This document shows positions 1 to 12,318 of a stretch of DNA of 64,000 nucleotides, piece after piece. This stretch comes from Ptiloglossa arizonensis. Taxonomy: Eukaryota > Arthropoda > Insecta > Hymenoptera > Colletidae. Every line of letters begins with the position of its first letter. Position 1 is the stretch's first letter. The translations under genes and the position numbers were made by a program. The stretch covers positions 12,264,001-12,328,000 of the forward strand of contig NC_135055.1 in NCBI RefSeq assembly GCF_051014685.1. Direction: 5' to 3'. Below the pieces are notes generated by a model, which saw only the letters and a program-made list of their open reading frames with translations, was not told where the DNA came from and did no database searches.

Positions 1-1289
1 AAGGTAATTTCATTTCAAAGTTTATCTCTTGTTTTTAATATCTAAAAATAAGTATCTTTAGTATTCAAGCGTAGGAACGAGTGAAATCCTAGGAAAGTGT
101 ACGCGTGTTCTACGAATATTTAACGTCGATTTAGTTGAAAATAATTTTGAAGAAATGTCACTCTACATTTCCGACTTATTTTTTCATATAGATTCATCCC
201 TTTTGGTTTGTACTACCAGTTGAATAACAACCCGTATAAAAATTCAATTTGAGACTCCTTTTGCTCTTTGAAAATTGATGTCAATAATGGAAACGAATCT
301 TTGGTTATACGTTTCAATAGCAAATGTAACTTCATTTAGGAAACAAATGTAACGTTGTATAAAGACTCGTTACCATTATCGACATCTCTTCGATACAAGT
401 TTTAATGCAGTAACGGATAGCGATAGGATTGGTACAACGCATGTACATGTGTATGTTCGCAATGTATTGTTACAATTTATGTGTTCAAGCAATTCAAGAC
501 GAATCGAAAGAGTAACGATAAGCAGATAAAGTGGATGCTCGGTAATTTTGTCGGAGATTTGCACGCCTTGGATAAGACGAGATTCAATGGGTTAATTAGA
601 CGGAGATTGATAATTAATTGAGAATTAATGGAGATTCGATAAAATAATACACTGGTATGGCTCGAAACTGTATTGTCGGTGGTCAGAATTTTGTAGACAA
701 CGGAACTAGTCAGAAAATTGATAACTTCAAGACATGCGAAATAAGCTGAAATGGAAGATGATTGTTCAGTCGTTCCCTATCTCACCGATCGATCACTTTA
801 ACGATTAGGACATCTATCAGCATCCGAGCATTGCTTTCCAGAGACTTACAGAATCTACTTGGACAATAACTAGATCAGACTTGTAAAGTTGACTCGAGTT
901 GAACCCAACAGGTCCATCGTTTTATGTTTAGCCAGATAATCACTTCGAGAACCACAATGTCTAATAGACCCAACATTCGAGCATTGTTTTCCAGAGACCT
1001 CGGCACTTGCGCCAACAGTTAGTAAGAATTCTAACTTCGGCCCGAAGAAAGTCCTCGTTCACGTCCTTGCGAAGTCCACGTTACGTGTCCACTTCGTAGT
1101 TTCACTTCCAAGAATCGCTATCGGTGTTCAGCCACCTAGATGCCGAGTGTTGACAGTGCCAACTGCCAGTACACACGCTGTCTCGCGTACCCGTGTAAGA
1201 TCATTCTCGGTAAAAACGACAACAAACCGTAACGTTTAGAAGCGACCGTTCCTACTTCCTCGTTACTTTACACCGTGTTACGATACATA
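1..1289. other. AT-rich unique sequence, no gene seen
   Basis: No open frame of note and no RNA gene is visible. The only internal structure is a near-repeat: the phrase CGAGCATTG followed by TTTCCAGAGAC occurs at about 826-849 and again at 979-1002, about 153 bases apart, with little similarity around it. It may be an old, decayed tandem duplication. Confidence 0.6.
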
Positions 1290-2110
1290 CACAATGTTAT
1301 TTCCCTTCCTCAAATCCACAATTTCTTTAAAAGCCTTCCGTACGTATGTACAATTCATCCGAACGCTGACAAACTTTGCAAGACAATTTCGATCCTCGAG
1401 CCAGCGTTGCTAAAAGAAAAATTCCAAAAAATACACATCCCTTGTTTTAAGATTGTGCACAACCCTGCGCAAAGGTTCCATCGAAATCCAAGGACACTCG
1501 ATAGATGTTCCACGCGATCTCTACGTGGCTGTTTCAGACTCAGCGGTCTGTTTCGCGAATATAGCGATCGTTCTCCCGACTGGTTCGCCCCGGAAGGGTA
1601 TAGCAGAGGGTCCTGTCGTCGATCCACGAACTCGCGAGATATCTCGCGAATCGATCGAGCGAACGGACACGACTGTTCGATAGCGAGAGCGCTTGACGCG
1701 CTTTCCCGGCTCTAGAAAGGTCTCTGGCGGCGACGGTTGCGGCAAGTGTGCGTTAAAGAGGCCGTTTAACCTTTTACCAGGTATAAGCGGGTCGCATGCT
1801 CGCAGTTCCCACGCGACGGATGTTCCGCTGCGCCGCGAGGGCCGCGCGGAGGCCGTAGGGCGCTCAAAATACAATTTATCTATAGCACGTCGTCGCTTCC
1901 ACGCCGATAATCATCCGACCGAGTATCCGCGGCGGGCCTCCGCGGGGAACGAGGTCGCCAGATCGACCACCTGATGGATGACTTCTCCTCGGTGATCGTA
2001 GATCGATCGGATTACATCGAAATCATCGACACTGCCCGCTCAGCAATTCACCGTGCGTTTTTCTTCGTTCAGGCTCCCGCTGACGAAGAAATCGGAGCAC
2101 TCGTTCGTTG
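1290..2110. other. GC- and CpG-rich block, possible regulatory island
   Basis: Base composition changes visibly from about 1480 to 2060, with many CG dinucleotides (for example around 1811-1855 and 1928-1950) inside an otherwise AT-rich region. Several overlapping open frames exist on both strands, up to 146 codons, but none has a recognisable domain and they shadow one another, as expected where stop codons are rare. In CpG-retaining insect genomes such blocks can be promoters, first exons or conserved non-coding elements. I cannot tell which this is. Confidence 0.3.
1632..1649. repeat. 18-bp perfect palindrome
   Basis: TCGCGAGATATCTCGCGA is its own reverse complement. TCTCGCGAGA-type palindromes occur as core promoter or transcription-factor sites in animals, and this one lies in the GC-rich block. 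A regulatory role is inference only. Confidence 0.45.
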
Positions 2111-2203
2111 GAAAGGCTGCGTTTCCAACGATAGCCTCGGGAACAAGAATGATTACTCTTGGTAGCAATCTCGAGGAATATTGTCCAATTAACGTGACCG
2201 AAA

Positions 2204-2339
2204 TTGGCTTGTTCGGAATGTCGTTTTGTTTTCTTTTTATTTGGGGTGAAAATGAAACCAGAGATTTTTTTAGAGTGTACAAGTATTTTATTGAATTGTA
2301 TATGCTTCATTTTGGAAAATGACTTTCCGAACAACTGAA
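2204..2339. mobile_element. Mariner-derived MITE, diverged copy
   Basis: This 136-bp element has imperfect terminal inverted repeats: the left end reads TTGGCTTGTTCGGAATGTCG and the right end reads ACTTTCCGAACAACTGAA. Its interior (GTGAAAATGAAAC, then a T-run, then TTTAGAG) aligns in reverse orientation with the better-preserved element at 18306-18432, so the two are copies of one family. TA follows the right end at 2340-2341. The left TA appears mutated. There is no room for a transposase, so it would have been moved in trans by a mariner. Mariner ancestry is inferred from the terminal sequence and the TA target. Confidence 0.75.
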
Positions 2340-4730
2340 TATGGTTTCAATGTCTGCGAGAAGTCCGAGCAAGTATTACTCGAAACTGTTCGCGATTTAC
2401 TTATAAGCTGTAGTGTATTTTCTATAATCCGGAAGTGATCTTTTACTTGGAATATCTAATGGGTCGAGAAGTTACGATAGGTCGAGGAACTGATACACGT
2501 GGTAACTTTCGAAAATTTGTTTGGAAGATTGATATACTGTTTTAACGGACCTTTGTGTATTATAATCTAGAAGTATATACATTAAAAATTTACTTTGTTG
2601 CGGTAACAAGTTTTGATTTGTGTAAATCTCGTGTAAATCTCAATTTTGCGAAGCAACATCACCGGAACTAACAGAAAATATATTTAACGATTGTCTACTT
2701 AACTTTAATTAACATTTAAGGCTGAGATTGTATATCAAATATATTGTAGGAATAAAGAAAGAAACTCCTGGAAACAATTTCGAGTCGTGTTGGGTCAGAC
2801 ATTTTAATCAGTCTTTGTAACACATACAACTGGAAAAACATTACTCGAAATTGTCCTCGTTCTATTCACTCGCAATACTACATACATTTTTAACACGAGT
2901 AATTTTTCTTTCTCTCGACAATACGTTACTTTATCAGTGAACGTTTGCGACATACCCACTTTAATCAACACATGACTTTTTGTTTAATTCTAGAATACCA
3001 CACTTCTTCTTTCAAGTGCATCAATTTACCAGATTATTTACAACGATTGTACTTCTTGAAGAAAGTATTATCGAAACGATGTAAGAGAAGAGAAGCTTCG
3101 AACACAATGTATGTTCGAAGAATGTAGAAAAGATATAAATACCGGTAGATAAATTGAGGTGTATCGTACCCTAAAATGGCACTTTAGGGTTAAACTAGCT
3201 ATTCAGTGGCCTTAAACGGTCAGTGGATGTTCAAACAAACGATTAAGAGGATCGACCGGCAAGAGGCGTTCTTTTTCACAAACAATAAATGCATAACCAG
3301 CAAACGAGTTAAAATTTTAATAAGTATAAATTACTAATTTTACTGCACACATCATTTTCATAAACTTAAATTACTGTGAACCATGGCAATGAATGCGTTA
3401 TAAACGATACTGTATGCAGTTTATTACGGTACAAAAAGTATTGAATAATTAAACGACTATGAGTAGCATTTAATAACCGGCTATCACAGTATTGAATATT
3501 GAATTCCAATAAAATATCAAGGTTTCTGAAATAAAAATGAAGTGTGCAATGAAACACAATTAATAAATATTCCAGCAAGGGTAGATATTTTTTATTTCCC
3601 CCTCTTATAAATATATTTCGCGTTGGGTATTTAATGTGCGTTACTAAACGATTAATTGTCCTTTCGAAGTTCAAGAGAAAATAATTTGTTGCCGAAGAGA
3701 TGAAAATATTTCAACCGAAGTGATCTCAAAATGGTCCAATTTTGATATAAATAATGAGCCGTTCTCTTTCCTCTATCGCTACTTCGATAACAATTCTGCA
3801 TAACTTAAACACATTGAACACGAAAACGTTTCGCGCGATATTATTATGCAACAGATTTTATTTATCTTGAAATTCCGATTTAAAAACGCAAACAACTAAT
3901 CGCGCTGTTCTTTAAAATCCAACGTGTTCAATCTTCCTACAAATTTAGCATAACCGAATGCACGCTAAAAAATATAGTTTTTTTCCCCTTAAAAAATACT
4001 CACCGTTAAATGCAGTTAATTAATTTCGGAGCGACGTATTTGCATACATATTTAGCTAGTGATTTTCTCGAGTTGCACGAACCGGAAGAATAAAAAAATA
4101 AGGGTAGAATAGATGGTCTGTCCTAAACTGTCGTCCCCTTAACAAACGAGTGTTAGACAGAGGAAGGAAATGAGTAACCATGTTTGCCTCATGCAAATCT
4201 GGATGGGGGAACTGTTCGAAAGTCTTTGCGATAAAATACGTAAATTCGTAGAGGGTGATGCACTAGAAACAGGACACCTAAATAATTCTCGCAGTGTGAA
4301 AAATACGATGGAAAGTTTACAGAAATTGTTTCGATTATTTTAAGGAAGAAACACCACGTGGAAGGAAATACACCGAGAGAAAGTATCGATTCTCGAAGTA
4401 TGAACGATACCGATTCTCAGAAAAGAATTTATTATCATCGCGAGTATCTATCGAAGAAATACTATATCACGAGACACGTCCTTGAAACGATCTTGAGTAC
4501 CATAACTTTAAACACACGAGAAATGTTTCGTTTTCCGAATGTTTAGATCGCAGCGTTTAATATAATTCCATTCGAGTAATAAATCTGTTCACTTGATTTC
4601 TATCTCGTTTTGTTAAAGTGAAGTTATCTAATGTAGGGAGCGCGGATCGTAAAAAGGCCCGGTAATGTGAATATTAAACATTTTTGTCTATTTATGCATT
4701 GATCGTAAAATTTTGAAACTGTAGAACTTC
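2340..4730. other. AT-rich unique sequence, no gene seen
   Basis: No supported gene. Open frames are short and without recognisable content. A small hairpin-forming inverted repeat, CCCTAAA then TTTAGGG with a six-base spacer, lies at about 3170-3189. The rest is unique sequence. Confidence 0.6.
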
Positions 4731-4737
4731 TTTTTTC

Positions 4738-4774
4738 TTCGAGGAGCGCCTTGCAAAATATTTGGAAACCATTG
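4738..4774. mobile_element. Possible solitary hAT-type terminus
   Basis: Read on the reverse strand from 4774, the sequence begins CAATGGTTTCCAAATATTTT and continues into a GC-rich GGCGCTCCTCG stretch. That resembles the common hAT end (CAGNGGTTCTCAAACTTTT followed by a GCGCCCC-like stretch). I found no matching opposite end or 8-bp target duplication nearby, so it may be a broken copy or chance. Confidence 0.25.
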
Positions 4775-6165
4775 CTTTAAGAGAGTTTATTTAGAGGACG
4801 TTTATTTTTTAATGAAAATTTTGAATGAAAATAATCCTGAAAGAAAGATTCTTTTTGCAGTATATTTGCTTCTCGAAACACTTCAACTTATCACTAGGAC
4901 TGTTTTTCATATTCTCAAAATTAAGTATGTAGATGTTCCATTCTTTTGTGAAACACTTTGTACAAAACTGGTAAATCAGAGTTAAATTTTAAATTATAAT
5001 ATTGCACTTCTTCCTTCGTGAGAGAAAGTTAAGAATAAAGCAACGTTATCACTTTAATAATCAGCAACCAATAAGTTCTAATCTACGAGCGAAAAAAAAA
5101 GATCGCAATCGAGCTAATAAGTAAATCGCATGTCTCAACGATATCACGCTATTAAAGTAATATTATTATCGAAATAAAGGTCTTGAGAAAACGCAACACG
5201 GTGAGGAAAATCGCAAAGAGAACCACGATTATCGTCCATCGTGACCAACATTCGACAAGAATCGCCGAATCGAGCTTAAAGCGCGCTTTTTTTTCCTCGA
5301 TTCGAATTAAAAAAAAAAAAAAAAAACCCACGACATAAATACAGAGAATATCATCAAAGTCATTTCTTCGTTGTATAAAATTCCTTCTCATTTCCTAATT
5401 AATTAAACGATGCATCTTTCATTCTTACTTTCCAACCTGTAAGAAAGAAAAGTATCCTAATCAAGGAAAATACCTAAAAAATAGTATTTCACAAAAAAGA
5501 AGAAACACGTTTAAACAAATTTCTATCTAGAATCTACATATATACTTACGTGTATCTCTTACTGCAATTCCATTTAAATTTCAGTGTCAAATAAATTTCA
5601 AATAAAACTTTATAATCGAGTTTCAAATATTCATCTGAGGAATATTTCGATAAATTCGAAAGCGTATAAAATTCTACGCAACGAAACAAAAAAAAAAAAA
5701 AGAAAAAACTCAAACAAACTGTTCCCAGTTCCTGCAATAACAACGAGAAATGCGATTAAACGTTGCTGGTAGTTCGCCTAAACGACATTTCCGTCGCTTG
5801 GAATAATATATACGACGTGTCGGAAAAAATATTCCGATCGCGTTGTTCGTCGCGATTAATTTACGTTGAGTTTTCATTTTCGAAAAATATCAAGTATCTC
5901 GCACCGATGTGACTACGGTGACTGGTGGACGACGGTGTATAAGGAACCGATGGGCGATGATTAATATTGGCCAGCGTGGAGTTGGAAATACTTAGCCGCG
6001 GGACGATGGTGGATGTTTTAAGGAAACGGAGAAGGGATGTGTACAACGCTTGGCAGCGAAGATAGAGGCAATATCGACTTGTCGAACGAGTTGTAACACC
6101 ATCCTGTTACTCGTGCGCTCGCATGAAATTAATCAAAGTCGAAGTAGGCGTTCGTCCGGTTTGAA
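4775..6165. other. AT-rich unique sequence with poly-A tracts
   Basis: No gene recognised. It contains an uninterrupted A-run at about 5309-5326 and a second A-rich tract near 5688-5707. Short frames on both strands lack recognisable domains. Confidence 0.6.
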
Positions 6166-6171
6166 CGAACC

Positions 6172-6193
6172 GGGGGGCAGGGGGGTGGGGGGG
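6172..6193 (+). other. G-tract cluster, potential G-quadruplex
   Basis: Three G-runs of 6, 6 and 7 bases lie within 22 bases, separated by CA and T. Split runs give the four GGG tracts needed for an intramolecular quadruplex with very short loops. It stands out sharply against the AT-rich surroundings. Folding and function are inference. Confidence 0.5.
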
Positions 6194-9100
6194 CTCGAGA
6201 GGTCCCTTTTCTTCGAAAATTTCTCGCGATCCCGGCCCGTTTCGTTCCACTTGCCCTTCGGCTTTTGTAGCTCTATCCGGTTACATGTGCATGTAAATGA
6301 AGGCGGAATGAGTTTGCTACTAGTGAATTGATTAAATTTCAAGGTGTGATAACGGGAAGTATGTAATAGTGGAGCGGAGCATGCAACACTGTTATAATGC
6401 GGCATTATATTTTTAATTACTGCGTCAGATCGATGGAAATGTGCCGGGGCGAATTTCGCTGAGAAATTACGCACGGGAAGGTTATCAATTACGAATACTG
6501 TGGAACGTGACCTTCGATGGCGGTAGAGGAAGCATTAGAATTCAAATGGCTCGATGAAAATTCATATCCACGTTGGTATCTTTTCTTTTAAGGAAAACCG
6601 AGCTTTCAAGGAAAAGACGTAACCGGTACACGACGTTTACCCAACGTACCAACGAAGAATACGTTTTCTGGGATTCAATCATTTCTGTACGAAGGTTTAG
6701 TTTCGTTCTTTTCGATAGTGAGAGTAAAGAAAAAGAAACGTCGTCTCTAAATATTGTTCGATCGGTTTCTTTCTTTTTTTTCGTAACGGAGAAACGATTT
6801 TTTCATAATTAATTGGTACCTCGATCCAGTTGAAATGATACAAAAATCACAAACACGCCGATCATTTTATTTTCTTAAGATCGCAATTTTCGGATACAAA
6901 ACGAAGACTTTGTAGGTAACGTGCAATTTATTGGATACTTCTGGAGAGAACGTTTCGCACGTAGTCGAAGAAGGAGAAATATTTATTTAACGCTACGTTT
7001 CGACCAGAAGGTTGCATGGTCCTCAGGGATAACGAACCTTGAAAACAATTTTAAAAGAAGAACAGTGTCAAGTGAAAGAAGCGTTGATCGATGAAACTAG
7101 AAAATACTTAACCTCTTTATCGAGTTCCTCTATTTTGCATACGTACCGCAAGAGTAAACAGAAAAAATACTTTCAACTTACCGACAAAGATACTTCACCT
7201 ACCTGTAAATGGAATTAAAAGTAACATGAAGAATAATGTACTTCTCCAAATATATTTCGTATCGGTCAAGGATAAATTTCGTTTCACGACACGGAGTTTT
7301 GTTCGACCGGAACGTCGTTGTTAACAAATACGCTCCGGTAACGCAGAAGTAAACCCTTGTGGCGATGATACTTTCACGTTCGCGCGATATCAACGATCAT
7401 TATTCTTGACTCGCGTCGAGATAAATGTTTTTCTCCTCGCGATTCGGGAAATAACCGGGAAAAATTAAACGAGAGAGAAGTACGGAGACGTACGCGCACG
7501 ATGTAACGAAAACACGCGCGATTATGAATTTCCAGAGCGTGATAAAACGATGCATTTAGTTCAAAACCGATGCAACCTCGTCCATCGTGTGATACGTTCA
7601 CTTCCTTGTTGTGAATCAGACGAAGACAAAGATGAATAGCCTCGATCAGCCGCTCGTATGTAGTTTATCTAACGAATTCAGTGTTCTTTTTTTTTTTTTC
7701 TCTCTCGTTTCTTCTGTTTTGTTTTGCTCTCGATCGATGCGCAACATGTTGAAACATTCTTACGGTACGTAAAAACTGCAGTTGAGTTTACGAACTTCTG
7801 ACCAACTCGATTCATAACTTTGCGCTCGAGTTTCCGCTACAAACACGAGAGGACAGGGATATGCCTTGTACGGTCGTCATCAAGCTGACAATTGTCAACA
7901 TTTGGTTCAACGTGATCTTATCGGTGGAAAATGTTAGTAATTAATACGCTAACGAGGAATTTAAGAAAAGAAGAGAAATCGAAAGATTGGTGGTGTTCTT
8001 TCTAAATATACTTCAATGTGCACAAAACGAAACGAAGTATTTATTATTATTTTTAACACTTATTATTACGAAACGGATAAATATTGCAAGATTAGTCGTA
8101 CATTTAAAAGAAAATTATTTTTAACAAAGGATAGCTTAATGATCGAACAAATTTAGCGAATAAAGTAAATAAATCATACGATAAATCTTTTCAGTTTTGT
8201 TTTTCGAACGATCATTACTATTTAAAGTCTTCGATCGAAGTAATTAAGGAACCATAGGCAATAGTTGAATCTAATAATAAAAGTATATTATTTTTCAAAA
8301 GAGTTAAAATACTTCAACAATTTTTAGAGGGCCCGGGAAATGTATGAAAATAATAATAATTAACTGAAGCAGAATATAATTTCAATCCATTACCTCTGAA
8401 AATAATAATATTTCGATTAAGTATTCTTTTATAGAGATTGCTGTGAAAGTTCGCTTTTCTTTGAAATAATTCCTTTAAAGTAAACTATTCCTTTAAGTAA
8501 ACGGTAGTTCGAATACGTTTGTTTAAAACTTTAGCCAAGTACGGATAAACCTCGCGTCGAGGACAAATTATTTAATCTCGTCGATAAGAATCGTAGCACA
8601 AAACGTGAAATCGACTGTTAAATTGCATTTGCTCGCGGTACATCGGCAATTAATTGCAGCTTTGAAAGTCCGCTGACGCGGTGTAACGTTTCCTCGCGAA
8701 CAGTTCCACCAGAAACATCTACATCGAACTTTCTCCACGATTAAGAACGTCGTTGTTCCCATTTGCATAAATTGAGACGAATTTAAAATCTCAGATAACA
8801 CGGAAGATACGATCGGACGGTGTACATCAACCTTGGTACGGCGCTACTTTTCCTTGAACGCGTCTCGTAAATTCGCGAACGAGCAACTTACACTCCACTA
8901 TCGCGTGAACGTGTGAGATAGCCGCGTACGCGTAACATTGACATGACTAACAACAAACCGCAAATAACTAGGAACTCCCATAAAACTACCGTCAAGAGTT
9001 ACCCCGGTGCTTTCGGTTTAATTCATAGGTGTCAGATACGAAAAGTTTTTAGAAGCACTAGGATCGGTGGGACGATCGAGCACAAGATTGGATCATGAAT

Positions 9101-11043
9101 CCGTTGAAATGGATTTACGATTAATTAATAGGACACACTCGAGAGTTACCGAACGATTACTCGTGGATCGACGAGAATCTCTGAGAACTTTGCACTCGTT
9201 CACCTTAAACGTTACGTCGATCGGATACCGTAATTATTTTCAAATTATTTAAACGGAGTGTTATTTTTTTGTTTCAATGGTAAGTGGCTGGATGCAATAG
9301 TAATAGAAGAAACAAGTTTTTCTTCCAATATTTTTGTTCTCAGATTTGGGGAATTCTTTGGAAGAATCTGTAATATATATTGTGTTCGATTTGTATGTAA
9401 TGACTAACAACATTGTCATGATGCATAAATAAATTGTTCTGTCTGATTGATAAAATGTAACAAAAAACTGTTATTTTTCAGAAGAGTTATAGTTTAGTCG
9501 AGTCGTTTATAGTCAATCGATAAATAATTGCTCGAAAAAGTGTAACAAAAATTATTTTTTTCAATTACTGAAAATAGTGTAGCGTACAGTTTAGTGCATT
9601 TATGCTTTTCCTTCAATTGTTGTCTGATATACTATGATTTTCGAACTTGTACAGAATATTCGTGTATTTGAATATGTATAGTTTTTACAATTTGGAAAGT
9701 TAGAAGGTACAAAACGAAGACAACGAAGATAAAAGGAAAAGGACAGAGTAACTATTCTAGTGGATTGATTACATATTCTGAATTTGTGTTTTATTTTTGT
9801 AAGTCATTATATTTTCACGATTACTAAAAAGGGGTTCGATATAAATGAATTTGAATACATTATCATTGAAATTTCAAGTAATATGTCAGTATTCTGCAAA
9901 CGATAATACAGAAATTCTGCAATATAACCTGAAAGTAATTAATAACTGAAAATAGTAGTAGGTAAATATTTTCAAACGAAGCAATACTGGTATTTGAATG
10001 TATGTAAATGTTGGGAAACGCTTCAAAGTAATTGGAAAATCAATTATTCCGTGACTAAGTACGAAAATGATTAAAACACGATTAAATATATTTTTCTAAA
10101 TAATAGTTGGCCCTAAAATTACTCTAAATTAAATTCGAAAGTATTTGAAAGAAATTTGTTCCTAATTTTGCTTTTAGAAAGAATTATTGGAATTATTTCT
10201 CTCCTCTCGTGTCCCGAGGGGGTTAATGAAAAAAGATGGTTCCCATTAAAAAGACGTTTCGTAATAGGATGTTACTCGTGGGCTGTAAGGCTAACTTGAA
10301 TTCTGTTCTAAATGTTTATTAGGCAGTTGCTTCCTACATAAGAATTATTTTCAAACAACCTATGATTACGTTTAAGGTAATGGGTTGCAAAATTAACCAA
10401 CTTTCTCGATCCGTTTCCATCGCAACATTCGTTTAAACTTTTTTTAATCGGAGCAATGCACCGAGAACAGGTTTCTAAATAATTTCTAAATTAATACCAA
10501 ATAATGTATTGTTAAATTCTGCATGACCTATAAGGGTCGTCGCAACAAATTTCTAATTTATAAATTATTTTTCAATATCAATTTCTCTATAAAAGCGTCC
10601 CAAAGAGATTTTCCAGCTTTTAACATTTCTAGAAACATTATAATATATAATCATCAAGTTCAATTGACCAGGAATAGTCTTGACATATTCCCTCCCCCTT
10701 TTGAATAAACTAGTGTTGTAAATACCCAGGTATTCATTTTATACTGATATTCTGTACGTATTGACAATTGGAGATACGAACAATTATAGTAATTTCCCTT
10801 AAAAGTTAATAAGAATGAATTCCATACAAAATTTGTTAAAAAACTTACATATATTCAATAGTTCCGAAAATATTATTAAACGATTGAAGTTCTACACGAT
10901 ACTTTCACCCTTTAATGTTAAAAAAAAAATACATATCCCTTATTTTTAGTAACTTTACAAACCCATAAACCTTCGTCGAATTTAAGACAAGAGACACTTT
11001 GCAGATTTTCCTTGCAAGAACGGTTAACGATCCGTTCGAGTGG
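6194..11043. other. Long AT-rich stretch, no gene seen
   Basis: Nearly 5 kb with no convincing gene. A GAAACGT hairpin-type motif lies at 6982-7029. Near 9456-9594 there is a weak, roughly 85-bp diverged tandem similarity (TGTAACAAAAA then CAGTTTAG-like endings). A T-run lies at about 7687-7700. The rest appears unique. Confidence 0.6.
6982..7029 (-). repeat. Repeat fragment with CTGAGGA...GTCGAAACGT motif
   Basis: On the minus strand the order is CCTGAGGA, a perfect 5-bp stem GACCA...TGGTC, then GAAACGT and an AAATAAAT tail. The same arrangement (CCTGAAGA, stem-like bases, GTCGAAACGT, ATAAA tail) recurs at 37342-37386 on the plus strand. The CTGANGA...GAAA order recalls a hammerhead ribozyme core, which some Penelope-like retroelements carry, but I cannot complete the other helices. 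It is probably a fragment of a widespread repeat. Confidence 0.35.
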
Positions 11044-11121
11044 TCGATGTAACTGTAAACAACTGAAAGATCTCCCGTACCATGAAACATAAATATAAGA
11101 AACTATTAAACTTCACATGGA
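11044..11121 (+). repeat. Inverted repeat arm A
   Basis: About 78 bases that recur as a near-perfect reverse complement at 11594-11670. The shared words include GTAACTGTAAACAACTGAAA, GATCTCCC and CATGAAACATAAAT. It ends abruptly at CACATGGA. Together with arms B and B' this gives the interlocked order A-B-A'-B', so it is not a simple transposon with terminal repeats. Confidence 0.8.
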
Positions 11122-11593
11122 TAAGGGAATTTAGAGGTACGAGAAGTAAAGAAATTCCTTTAATATTAGTAATAGGTTTACGCAAAATAATAGAAAGGAT
11201 CCTCGCTAGAGCAGCTTGTCCCGTGTTTCCCTAACCTATATTCTCTCGCACATACATTCCCTTTCGTCCTAATTCCTAACCTTTCTCAATCGGTGCATTT
11301 TGTCACGTTCGGCGAAAATTCCTCAGTCTGGCACCGTCTCGATTGCTCGCGTTTCATACCTCAGTTTGGACATTCTGTGGTTCCGTTCAAACACTCTTCC
11401 TTCGCATCGCCAAATTTCACTCGGTCATCTATACCAAACGCTCTTCACATTTTCTCAGAACCGTACCAATTCCATCGCATTCCCACGTAATCATTCAACC
11501 TTGAAACAGCACCTTATTCTCAAAAACAATATCGTGGTATCGGAATGTTCCGTTCCCACTTGAGCTTGCTTCGAATACAGGCCTAGAGTAAAC
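11122..11593. repeat. Spacer containing inverted repeat arm B (about 11259-11487)
   Basis: The pyrimidine-rich part of this spacer, from about 11259 to 11487, matches the reverse complement of 11790-11924 in blocks: CATTCC, CTAACC, GTCACGTTCG, and then CCAAACGCTCTTCACATTTT against CCAAACACTCTACATTTT. The partner copy lacks an internal stretch. The open frames here (65-87 codons) mirror a frame in the partner and are not evidence of coding. Confidence 0.55.
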
Positions 11594-11670
11594 TCCATGT
11601 GGAGTTTAATAGTTCTTACATTTATGTTTCATGGTATGGGAGATCTTTCAGTTGTTTACAGTTACATCGA
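11594..11670 (-). repeat. Inverted repeat arm A'
   Basis: Reverse complement of 11044-11121, with a few substitutions and one or two single-base length differences. High similarity stops sharply at both ends, which suggests a fairly recent local inverted duplication. Confidence 0.8.
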
Positions 11671-11789
11671 GTAAGATACATTGCGAATGGACCTGAGTCA
11701 GGGTAAACACTTTGGCGTCGATCTGTCGCCAGATTTTCCGAAGGGTACGAGCGACCCTTTACAGGGGGTCGTGCAAGACGACCGAGCGT

Positions 11790-11924
11790 GAGAATGAGAG
11801 CGAAAGGAAATGCGTGTGGTCCGGAGAAAATGTAGAGTGTTTGGAAAAGATGAACGATCGAGATGGTCGAACGTGACCAGATGCCTGGAACGAGAGAGAT
11901 TGAGGGTTAGAATGAAAAGGAATG
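11790..11924 (-). repeat. Inverted repeat arm B'
   Basis: Reverse complement of parts of 11259-11487, more diverged than arms A/A' and shorter by an internal deletion. The shared words on the reverse strand include CATTCCTTTT, GTCACGTTCG and ACATTTTCTC. Confidence 0.55.
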
Positions 11925-11968
11925 AATGCGCGTAAGAATACAAAGTGCGAAAGAAGTGTGTTTGGGGC

Positions 11969-12318
11969 AGTAAGAGAAGAGACTTGTAAAGACTCGGACG
12001 AAGAAATTGATAACGACGCGTGTAGAGGGTACTAAGACGATTAGTATAGTTTCATATATAATTAATCTGCTTTTAGTATAAAGAGAAATCACTATAATAC
12101 CACGTCTTATTGTAGTCTAATGCTATCCTACAATAAGAGAGAGTAAGAGAAGAGACTTGTAAAGACTCGGACGAAGAAATTGATAACGACGCGTGTAGAA
12201 GACACTAAGACGATTAGTATAGTTTGATATATAATCAATCCACTTTTAGTATAAAAAGAAACTTATTATAATACCACGTCTCATTATAATCTACAATAAT
12301 ACTATCCTACAATATTGT
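11969..12318 (+). repeat. 173-bp tandem duplication (2 copies)
   Basis: The unit starting AGTAAGAGAAGAGACTTGTA at 11969 is repeated from 12142. It carries AAATTGATAACGACGCGTGT and CTAAGACGATTAGTATAG in both copies. Differences are scattered single bases and small indels. Both copies contain TATAATACCACGTCT followed by an ATCCTACAATA end. Confidence 0.9.

Noticed and set aside
298..320. TCTTTGGTTAT resembling the start of miR-9
   Set aside because: The match stops after 11 bases, and no complementary arm follows to form a precursor hairpin.
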